Shown here: one piece after another, positions 46,525-56,319 of the stretch
How the letters are laid out: each line of letters begins with the position of its first letter
Position numbering within the stretch: position 1 is the first letter of the stretch
Assembly: GCA_015680685.1 (NCBI GenBank)
Contig: MNCI01026467.1
Span: 242,157-306,156, forward strand
Source of the DNA: Gnetum montanum
Taxonomy: Eukaryota; Streptophyta; Gnetopsida; Gnetales; Gnetaceae
Reading direction: 5' to 3'
Length of the DNA stretch: 64,000 nt
Program-made: the position numbers and the translations under genes
Notes under the pieces: model-generated
The model's database searches: none
Told to the model about the DNA's origin: nothing
Seen by the model: the letters and a program-made list of their open reading frames with translations, nothing else

Positions 46525-48514
46525 TGAAACACCCCAAATTTCGGCCTAGCACTTTGAAACGAGAAAAATTTAGAGCCTCTTGAGTTTTGGAAGGCAAATA
46601 TTTGGCTGAGGCATGGAACTCACACTCAGCTTGTCAAGCTAGCTTGCCCACACTTGGCTTGTCAAGCTAGCTTACTCACACTTGGCTTGTCAAGCTAGCT
46701 TGGCCACGCTCAGCTTGTCAAGCTAGCTTACTCATAGTCGGCTTGTCAAGCTAGCTTGCCCACACTCAGCTTGTGAAGCTAGCTTACTCATAGTCGGCTT
46801 GTCAAGCTAGCTTGCCCTCAGTGTGAGCAACTCCAAGAGCCTTAAAATCGAGTCAAAATGGTCTAACTTCGAAGGTGCAAGACATCCTCGGGGCCCACTG
46901 ATGACCGCTCCAAGTTTTAGCATTAAAAATCCAAGATTTCAAGTCAAAATCGCACAAATCTTGCTACTCATGCTGAGGTCAAGCCAAGGTCGCGCTGGCA
47001 GCATGAGTCCAACGTGAGTAACCTGAAATAGCCCCAAAACAGTGTTAAAATGGCCTAATTTCTAGGGTACAAGGCCCCCTCAAGGTCCACTAATGATTGC
47101 TCTAGGTCCCAGCCCTCAGAATTCTGGTTTCAAGCCCAAAAATACACCATTTTTAGCACTCATGCTGGGGTCACACTGGAGTCACACCCAGCTCACGCTG
47201 ATAGCGTGAGTCCAGCGTGAGTTGCCAAAATGACCTGAATCAAGGCACAAACAAGCTCAGATTCAGCATGTAGGTCATTCCAAAGGTCAGGCAGTAGTTA
47301 CACTTGAAAGACAAGTCTCAAAGATCAAGATTTGGTGTGAAATGTACCATCCCAGCTTGCTCATGCCAGGGTCACGCTGAGGTCATGCCCAGCTCACACT
47401 GGCAGCATGAGTCCAGCATGAGCACTATTCACCAACGTGAACACTATTCACCAGCATGAGCACTATTCACCAGCGTGAGCATTATTCACCAGCCTGAACA
47501 CTATTCATCAGCATGAACACTATTCACACCAAGACAAAAGCACTCCAAACGCACGCTAAGGACATGCCAAGACCAAATTAACTCATACTGGGAGCCCTGA
47601 TGAAGCAGATATGCCTCAAACAGCCACAGAACCACTCAAATCAACATCCTGTAGCATTTGATTCAAAGGACCATGAAGTTTTAAGCGAGCTAGAGTTAAT
47701 CCCTCTTGAATTTTATTGTAAATTTTCATTGTAAGCCTCACCATCTGTGAGCTTGTCAAGCTCTTACGCTGCTTCCATGGGCATAAGCTAGCTTGTGTTG
47801 TAAGATACAGTGCACCTGATCAAAAACCTAGCCCTCCTACACACAACCAACTCACACATAGCTGTCTACTAGACACATGTCACACGATCCTATTTCCTCT
47901 CATCTCTCGGCCATCAATTCCATCCACGGATTTTGTGCCCAAGCCCAGCCAAACCCTATAAATACCTTGTCAATTCACTTAAACAGGGTGGAAAATTCTA
48001 AAGAAAGAGAAACTTTGAACCTTGAACGCTTAGGCACACGAGACTCCTAGCATCCAAGCACCCGCAAACACATCACCACATCACTCCGGGGCTTAGCGCT
48101 TGACTTGCTATCACACACACAACTACGCTTTGACCAGTGCACACTCTTGTTAAACAATACAATGCAGTTTCATTATTGCCTTCCATTTATATTGTTTACT
48201 CTGTTTACACTTTGTTTACAATATAGCTCTGTTTACACTTCGTTTACAATTTAGTCTCTATTTACGCTCTGCGCTCTGTTTACATTTCGTGTCGCTATTT
48301 GCATTCCATTTACACCATTTACGATAACCCCAGTGCAGGCCATAGCATACGCTTGGGGAAGTCCTTGGTTGATTTGCGTGCAGACCATCCAAGGCACTCT
48401 ACTTTCATTTTTCTAGCTTGCCCTCATGCAAAGGTAGGGTTAGCTATATCTTTCCGGAGATCTTTCGGCATTCATTTTTACCCCAACCTTACGTCGATGA
48501 TTTTGGATGGTACA
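46525..48514 (+). repeat. TE-2 3' LTR
   Basis: 1,990 bp, from TGAAACACCCC to GGATGGTACA. The first 1,760 bases align with 21054-22790. The last 230 (48284-48514) have no match in the 5' copy. TATA box at 47957; tandem arrays at 46618-46812 and 47413-47530. Confidence 0.88.
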
Positions 48515-48519
48515 GACAA

Positions 48520-50376
48520 TGCGCCACAACCTCCAGTACCCACACCTAAGACATCTGCACAACCCAAATCAAAATTTGAGTGTAAAGATTTCTCAAAGTA
48601 CACCCCACTACCTCTTAACCCTTCAGAACTTCTAAAGCAGCTATTGGCAGCGGGGCACATCCAACACAAGCATATGTCAGAAGAAGAAATCAGGAGACAT
48701 CAACGCTACTGCAAGCTCCTTAGGAACCCCTCTTTGGCCCTGCCCAAGGAGCCCCTAGTTCCTAAGGGTTTCAGGCTAGACAAGTTTTGTGACTATCACC
48801 AACAGTGTGGTCACAACACAGATTACTATCTGGCGTTGCAGGATGACATCCAGAAATTGATAGATTAGGGAAAACTAGTATTGGACGAAAGCAACCTAGT
48901 ACGCCCTGAGAACCAATCTATGCATGTCTACATAGACCCCCTCAATGCCAACAATGCTAATTACATCATCAATGCCATCGGTATTGATAGTGATCCTAGG
49001 CCACCCCAGCAGCCATTCGTGGTCCGTGTGCCTCAGCGTAATGCACCAACACCACCAATGGCTGGCCGAGGCTCACAAAAGCTGTTCATTCTAAGAGTCC
49101 CTCCACGGGCATCCATCTCCATGCCACCTATTAGCAAAACTGAGCTACCACACCCGTTAACACCGTTAGCCCCTTTCATCATCAAGGGGCTGACTCCTTC
49201 GACAGCCCCCGTCCCATGCAAGACAGCTAAATAGCCTTCTTGTCCTAAAAAATACGAAGTGCGTTTCGTGGGTGAGACGTTAAGAGGAAGTACCGCCCCT
49301 GGTACTTCCAAGCCTATGTCTTCACCCCCTATGTCCACACCCTCATCGCCAAAGAGGGACATCACTATAACCGTACAATCCACGTCGCCCTGCCAAAAAG
49401 GGCCTAGACCTGAAATCGCCCCTCCTCGGGAAATTCGTCTTATGGGATGAATAGAAGAGGAGGAAAGCATTAAACAGGGGAGCATCCAAGACCTCTTGGA
49501 TGCCCTCACTTAAGTCAAGCAACCTCTAAAATAGAAAAACACTACATTGAGCTTGTACGACCTAATCATGACGTCTGTCCCACACTATGGGACTCTGATC
49601 CACATGTTGACAGTGATTCTGGTCAACGAAGACATGCCAGTGGAAGAGGAAGTGATCTACTCGGTCATGCTCCCCTCCACACCTGCAGAGCTGGAACCAT
49701 CTCAACTAAATTTCTGTGACAACGCCATTAGGGAAGATCCTAAAAGGGGCCAGGTGACTACAGCACCCCTTTTCCTCACAATTCAGGTCGGCCAATGCTG
49801 GATCCGAAGGATACACATTGATGATGGGGCTGCCATGAATGTCATCCCCTTCCCTATTATGGACAAGTTGGGCTTGGTCAACCAGATCAAACCCACAATG
49901 ATGTCATGCCTAAGGTCATTCAATGGGGCACGTGTCCTAATGAAGGGCATAGTCTACATAGACTTCATGGTAGGGGACCAGTCCCCCACAAACGTGACGT
50001 TCATCATGGTCAAGGAGATGCCTAGGTTTAACTTGATTTTGGGGAGATCATGGTTAGCACAACTTAGGGTTATCTCTTCGCCCATTCACTAGGAAATCCA
50101 GCTACCATACGTAGGCAAAGAGGTGGTGATCATGGTGACGAAGTAGCAGCCCAAGCAATCAATAACATAGACATGGAGCTAGGCTCAGAGGTCGTAAACT
50201 CTAAGAATGAAGCGCCTGCTTATGCACATACTAATCATCCAGTGGGAGAATCGGCCCAGCAGGCTGATTTCCAAAATGAGAGCACGTGGGTTGAGTTGCC
50301 CTTCCAAGTGGAGGACAATGATGAAAATGAAGGCCCTGGTAAAATGCCTTGGCCTCACGTTCCGCTCAACCTATGA
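48520..50376 (+). pseudogene. gag: TE-1 gag-protease, second part
   Basis: Continues TE-1 gag after TE-2. The KYTPLPLNPSELLKQLL segment at 48597 precedes the finger CDYHQQCGHNTDYY at about 48785-48830, where the last Cys is Tyr. A Pro-rich linker runs 48960-49430. The protease is at about 49740-50092, with HIDDGAAMNV as active site and LILGRSWLAQL downstream. A Glu-rich tail ends at TGA 50374-50376. In-frame stops occur near 48866, 49232, 49448, 49513 and 50090, mostly transitions. Then comes the 27-bp array and the antisense gene. Confidence 0.88.
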
Positions 50377-50526
50377 TGGGTCAAGAAGCAACCCCACTGC
50401 TTTCTGCCCAGTCACCATCCTTTGTACATTACCATCTTTCATTGTTTATAATCCATCTATCTACATAAGTTACCAGTTAGCCATTGTTCAAGTTGTTAAC
50501 GTATCACCTCTTTGGCATGTTACGCT
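50377..50526. other. TE-1 interval after protease
   Basis: No gene seen. It links the protease stop to the minisatellite, and a splice donor for the gag-pol intron, if one exists, may lie in or before it. Confidence 0.4.
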
Positions 50527-50916
50527 ATGGCCCGAAAAGGCCTAAAACTAGCAATGGCCCAAAATGGCCTAAAACTAGCAATGTCTCCCAGAGGCCCGAA
50601 ATGGCCTAAAACTAGCAGAGGCCCAAAACGGCCTAAAACTAGCAAAGGCCCAAAACGGCCTAAAACTAGCAGAGGCCGGTTTAAAACTAGCAGCGGCCCG
50701 AAATGGCCTAAAACTAGTAATGGCCCGAAACGGCCTAAAACTATGCTTTCCCATAGCCCCAAATGTCCTAAAACTAGCTATGGCCCAAAACGGCCTAAAA
50801 CTAGCAAGAGCCCAAAATGGCCTAAAACTAGCTATGGCCCAAAACGGCCTAAAACTAGCTATGGCCCGAAACAGCCTAAAACTAATAGTGGCCCAAAATG
50901 GCCTAAAACTAGCACA
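50527..50916 (+). repeat. 27-bp minisatellite, about 14 units
   Basis: Units with the core GGCCTAAAACTAGCA preceded by GGCCCRAAAY. Most units are exactly 27 bp, a multiple of three, so all frames stay open and give false repeat proteins (GPKWPKTS on one strand, FRPFWAIAS on the other). Confidence 0.88.
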
Positions 50917-51085
50917 TGAAAGCATGAAAATTTTACACAAAACATAGCACGTAGACAATGCACAAGTTAACGTAGAATCAATTTCTTTTCCAAAATTCTC
51001 TTCTTTATTCAAAACTTTTGCCTTTTGGACCATGTTTGCAAAAATTTTACAAAAATTCAAAATTTGAAAAAAAAATCCCATGCTA

Positions 51086-54000
51086 TCATGGGTTGTCCCT
51101 GTTCACATCATCTTCTCCATTTATTTCTGCATCATTTCCTTTTGCACCGCCTTCCCCTGCATTGTCCTCCGTCGATTCTTCATTCCTTCCCTCTACGTGC
51201 CCTGCGCCCTCATCTGGAGCCTGCATCATAGGAATGAAGTGGTCAGCTAAAGCAACATCCTCAAGCTACAACAGAGCAAAATCATTAATACAGTAGAAAG
51301 CAACTAACCTGAGAAGGGCCTGCATCCATCTTGAAGGGTATCCAATCTAAACCGAGCCTGAGGCGGCGCCAGACCTCCTCTACCGTGATGTCAACCCAAC
51401 GCCCATTGCTTGGTTCAACGTTCGCAGTAGCTCTCTCCCTTTCAGTGGTTATCCACCTTGGTGGTCCCAGAGAAAAGGAGGTGGTTGCAATCTCTCCTAT
51501 GGAAAGGTCCACTTTCCAGTCAAGAGATTCCATAACCTTTACCTACTCTTTGAACTTGGCATAGGCCTTAGAAGCGTCAATGGCATTTACGAATGCTTTA
51601 TACATAAACGCCTCCACAGCAGCGTCCCTGTATAATTTATGAGTAGTGGCATGTTCCAGTTTATACATATGTTTATGGTTTTTCTGGGACTACCCCCATT
51701 CGTAAACCTTGGCACTAAAATCGTTCAAATCCTGATATTTCTGGGCTAACAAGTCCATTTGTATCCGCTATTCTATTATTTCGCGGGTGGTTTCAACATT
51801 CTGACATGCGACTGTCCAAAATCTAGAGTAATCTATCATAGCCGTGTGCCAGTCCTCATTATTAGTGTCACGGGCTATGAGGAATTCATTCCTTGACTTG
51901 AGATCCTCCACCTCGGCGCTCAGGTCAACCTTCTCTTACTCAACTTTTTGGACCCATTTTCACAAGTCCTCGTTGATGTGCTTATACTCCCACAAGGAGC
52001 ATGCTGAGTGCAAAGCGCATTTGTAAGCCTCGTCGTATGCGCGACGAGACACCTCAATCGCTTCAAGCAGGAATGTAGGCACAGCATCGACTTTCAAAGG
52101 CCATGTCGGGTCCCATTTGAGCCGAGAGGCTACCATAACACAAAGAGCGTAGCAATCGTGTTAGCATGGCAAGATTAGCAAGCTCAAGAAATTCTAGCAT
52201 AGCAACATGAGAGCACCTAACACTACTACTTACCCATGTCAAGGTCCACTTGCTGAAGGCAGCTAATCATGTCGTTGACAATTCTCTGCATGAACGTAAA
52301 CTTATCAGGGATCTCAGCCCATGATTTCGTAGGAGTTAGAGGGGGTCCTGCGGCATCAACATTGGTGCCTATTACACAACTAAACATATTAGTAATGGCC
52401 GAAATGGGCTATGACAAGGCATATACATTGCCAAACTCACTAGCATCCAATTGCGGTCTCCCTTCTTACTGATGCAAAATGATGGCAACAGCCTTGGCAG
52501 AAGTCCCTACCAAGTATGCATGGGCCTCTTCTTCATGCACTGGTGCCTTTCCTTTTGAGCGACTAGCACCTTTTTTTATTCAAGGGAGACTCTTCTTCAT
52601 CTCCAAAAATTCCCTCCTCGTTAGTAGAAGGATTCTACCTAATAACGAGAGCCCCTGCCTTAGTGACAGGAGTTCTTTCCTTCTTGACAGGGACCCTTCT
52701 CTCTGAGACTGGGGCCTCCGAGTCTTTATTCGTCGCCCTCGTCTTAGGTGTTGACACCTCTTTGTCTCCTTCTTCTTCTTCTTCTTCCTCTTCTAGTCAA
52801 GAAACATGTTTGCATTAGTTCAAAACAAGTTAGCTTAAAGCAGGTGCTATGCTACGCTACGCCACCTAGAGTAGCATAGCGTAGCAGATGATAACAAAGT
52901 AGGCATTAAACAAAAGTGTTTACCAATGGGGGGTTGCGTCCTCTATAGTTTAAGCCGCAATCTCTACCCCTCCTCTTCCTCCATGCAAAAGGTTTTCTTA
53001 GTTGGAGGAGGCCTCTTCCACTACAACTTACTGGCCACAGTCTCAGCTATGAGACATTCTCCCCACAACATGCTACCAGCTACAGCAGGGGATGTCTCTC
53101 CTATGCTGTCTTGGCCATGAAATTTGTGGGCCACCTGATCCTTAGTCATCACAAAGAATGAATCCCCAATTATTTCTAGGGGATCTTAGGCTCAGATGGT
53201 CTGAAGGATCTGGCGGATCCACGATCTGGAAATATGGTTGCGATTTTGCATGATCCACGCTCCATTCTCATGAACCACCAAAAACTTTGCGAAACGCTTC
53301 AGACAGGCTATGTAAAAGGCATAATGTATATTGGAATGGGACTCCAGTTTCTTATGAAGTCCCAATATTTTGGTCTGCAAGCCTTTACATAGAAACCTAG
53401 CCCAATTGCAATGGGCCTCCTCTTCCATGACCTCACGCATTATCCAGGCCTGCTCAATCCCCAGGACCTTCCCTTGGGAAAGCAACTGGGGAAATGCATG
53501 AGCACAGAAGATACGGTAAATCTCCCTGGCGGGTCCTACTTTGAGCTTCTCCATGGGGAGCCCCTTCCACTCCTTGGTGACCCCTAACCACTCCTGAATG
53601 TCCTTCTTCTGAAGGGTCAGCTCCTTCTTTCCCTTCGACCCTATGAGAATGCCATCGGCAGGGACACTAAATAGGTTTGCAAATAGCTAGTTGTTGATTT
53701 CAATGACCACATGTATGCCTTGTATGCGCATGCAAAAGCAGCCTGCCTTGTCGAAAAAGGATTGGATCAGGAAGAGCGTCTCAGCAGTAGGAACACTCAG
53801 ATTCGGGGCCAGGAATAGATCCATAGGCTCAGCCTTTTGGATATTCTGGACCAAGGATTCTAAATCTGTACTGTTTATCCAACGTTGGCTCGTATCTACT
53901 TCTCCGTACTTGAAGTAGATGTTTGCCTCCTATGTCTCGGTGGTTACCACCATCACCTCTTGGGGCTTTTTTGCCCCTATAACAGTTTTTACAAAAAATG

Positions 54001-55538
54001 TTTAACATAAAAACGTAGAAAATCCAAAGATTGCAAAGACACTTAAGCATGCAACACTTACTATTTAACCTACTAGGTCTGTGCAGTAATGGGAATGGTG
54101 GAAGACTAACTAGAACTTGTTCAACGGTGATCAGTTTGAAGGGTTGTGCCCAACCCTCATCCAGCCAACCAGACTCCTTGCATTGACCATAGGGAATGGG
54201 GTATAGGTATGGATAGGTGTGGTATTCACCCCCACATTGACCAATCACACCTACACGCAGGTTCTTAGCAGAAGAGAACTCCTGCAAGGCTATCCGTGCT
54301 ATAGTCAGCAAACCCGTTCAGTTGTGAAGCCCTTCCTTGTTAATGTAGAACCTAGTAATAAAAACATACTATTAGCATTTGGCCAATATGGCCAGCGTTG
54401 CACAACACAGTGGAACAGGGCTGCAAAACTCACCCGCCAGCACAGTAGACAGTTCCTGGTGGGTTTTGGAAGCACGTTGCCATATAACATGCGACGAATA
54501 GTGTGTTGTAAGGATGGTAGCAGCTGTACTCAGGCATATCCCAAATCCAGGTTAAACATCTTAACCCTATGGGGCATTGATTGGATCCTTCTCCCTACCT
54601 ACTAATGATTGCCCAATCCATCAGAAACCTCAAGATGTCATGGCTTACCCCAGGCAATATGGTTTCTGTTATGACAGCCGCCTCTTCCTCCTCTAGGTAT
54701 GACCAAACGATCACACTAAAGTGTTGTAGGAGGTATTGTAGGAACTCCTATGCTCCTTTCCTGAACCAGACCCCCTGCTCTCCCACACATATATGGGGAG
54801 GAGGAGCATTGGCCACAGGTTTGCTTACGTGACATAGGACCCCTGCAATTTCTAAGACAATTAGAATTGGCCTTAGCCCCATCCTACACAACACAACCAG
54901 CAAGTGTTAGCATCATGCCTAAGTGCAATGCACATGCAACATAGCAATACCTAGCAGTTCATGCATATAGCGTAGCATAACCCTCTCCCCGCACATAGCG
55001 TAGCAAGAACATGAGAGTGATAGTGCAACGAAAATAGCCTAGCGTAGCAATAGAGCAATTAACCCTAACAGGGTGATTAACAATATGCCCCAACAGAACA
55101 TGTGTTGTACTATCACATCATGCATGGCCCAACACTCCTAAGGGTCCTACGCTATGCCATTTGAAAGCCAAGTAACTTAAACTGTCCAAACCCCCCACGG
55201 TTATGATGACCACAGCGGTGACGATTTAGGCGACCTTACATGCAATGATAGCATAGCATTTATGCATCCACCGCAACTGAAACGGCAACAGCGGTGATGC
55301 AAAGGCCAAAACAATGCGATGACAGTAAACATAGATGACTATGACTAGGATACAAAATGGAAGCAGAAAGAAAAATGATAACAAAATTGCGAAAAAGCAG
55401 AGGAAGCATAGTAGCCTATCGGGTCAATGACATGTCCTCCCGCACCACAACATGCACTTATGTCATGTGCCCTAGGGTTTTCTTCACCTCCTCAACCTTT
55501 GTGAGCACCAAGTGAGTACGTTCCTTCTTTGGAGCCAT
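51086..55538 (-). pseudogene. TE-1 antisense gene, eight exons, FCP1/NIF-like N-terminus
   Basis: The second copy of the antisense gene. Exons: about 55538-55421, 54883-54434, 54351-54062, 53976-52924, 52792-52441, 52368-52234, 52129-51309, 51220-51086. All introns keep GT-AG except the first donor (GT now GA). Exon 1 starts MAPKKERTHLVLTK. Exon 2 is the HAD-like domain. Exon 4 (351 codons) has YFKYGEVDTSQRW and the well kept stretch KVGPAREIYRIFCAHAFP. Exon 5 starts EEEEEEGDKEVS. Exon 7 has coiled-coil-like helices (DLSAEVEDLKSRNEFLIARD). Exon 8 is an acidic tail ending in TGA. Exons 6 and 8 have the same lengths as in TE-3. Several stops, so not functional now. Protein about 1,100 residues. 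Confidence 0.82.
54434..54883 (-). other. FCP1/NIF-like HAD domain (TE-1 antisense exon 2)
   Basis: Colinear with the TE-3 exon and one base longer. Motif I reads LIVLEIAGVLCHV, so both acids are lost here. Motif II is HFSVIVWSY after EFLQYLLQ. The final block is YNTLFVACYMATCFQNPPGT, again without the DD pair. One or two stops are present (after RKGA and after IISR). Confidence 0.72.
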
Positions 55539-55690
55539 CATCCTACTTACAGACTTTTCCTCGTCGCGATGCAAAAAACTGCTTTACTCTCTGTTAGCAC
55601 AATCGCTCTGCGCTCTGAAATCGCTTTGTGCTCCGAATATGGGCTCTGCACTCTTATAGTGAGAATGACAAGCTTACCAGGGTTTAATCC

Positions 55691-55699
55691 CTATTTATG
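55691..55699 (-). promoter_or_regulatory. Candidate antisense-gene TATA box (TE-1)
   Basis: The minus strand reads GGCCATAAATAGGG, about 153 bases before the antisense ATG, matching the TE-3 copy in sequence and distance. Confidence 0.55.
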
Positions 55700-55889
55700 G
55701 CCATAATCGTGAAAAAGGGAAACTTGCTGCTCTCTCTCTCCGTTTAATGCGGAGTGCACCGTACAGCGTAGCATGCTCACCACGACATTGTAGCACTGTT
55801 GGCATTAAAACCGTGACACGCTTCAAGCTAACTACTTGCTTTTCCAAAAATGAAAAAAAAATTATATAGTTCTCATTATCAGTCTGAAA

Positions 55890-56060
55890 AGACCTTAAAC
55901 TAGCAACCCCAGCGCAATTGTAACTTTCGCGGTTCGGAAAGACGTTAAACTAGCAATCCTAGCATAGCAGCAACTTTAATGGTCCGAAAAGACCTTAAAC
56001 TAGCATTTTCAATCTGTTATACATTCACAGTCCACAATAATGCTAAACTAGCAGTTCCAC
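55890..56060 (+). repeat. TTAAACTAGCA repeats upstream of TE-1 pol
   Basis: Four units (GACCTTAAACTAGCA, GACGTTAAACTAGCA and variants) between the antisense promoter and pol. Confidence 0.65.
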
Positions 56061-56305
56061 ATTTTTGCATTGGTAGTTTTTCATTTCTTAGCAGTTTCAT
56101 GTTTTGACATCGAGAGTTTTACATTTCCTATTTTAGCAGCTCTGCATCTCCATGCCATAGCAGTCTGCCATGACTTTAAATTGGAAAAATTTTAATCTTT
56201 ACATCATACTTCACTAGTTACATCTCATCATTGCTTTGCAAGTTTTCATTATACATAATTACTACCAACATGTGCCTCTTAACCAAGCATTCATCTCATC
56301 TCGAT

Positions 56306-56307
56306 AG
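56306..56307 (+). other. Candidate splice acceptor before TE-1 pol
   Basis: AG of TCGATAG|GTTAAGC after a pyrimidine-rich stretch, 13 bases before the pol ATG, same as in TE-3. Confidence 0.4.
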
Positions 56308-56319
56308 GTTAAGCAAAAA

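Larger units (their letters stand above)
21054..48514 (+). mobile_element. TE-2: non-autonomous gag-protease LTR element inside TE-1
   Basis: Bounded by TGAAACACCCC at 21054 and GGTACA at 48514, with flanking GGCAA (21049-21053) and GACAA (48515-48519), a duplication with one change. Removing it and one target copy restores TE-1 gag length exactly as in TE-3. Without TE-3 it is about 8.6 kb. It encodes gag and protease only. After the protease stop at about 44767 there is 1.75 kb without RT, RNase H or integrase. It has a PPT and LTR termini like those of TE-1 and TE-3. Confidence 0.88.

Noticed and set aside
50512-51081. Long ORFs on both strands made of repeated GPKRPKTS or FRPFWAIAS units
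   Set aside because: They are translations of a 27-bp minisatellite whose unit is a multiple of three; no start, domain or conservation supports a protein.
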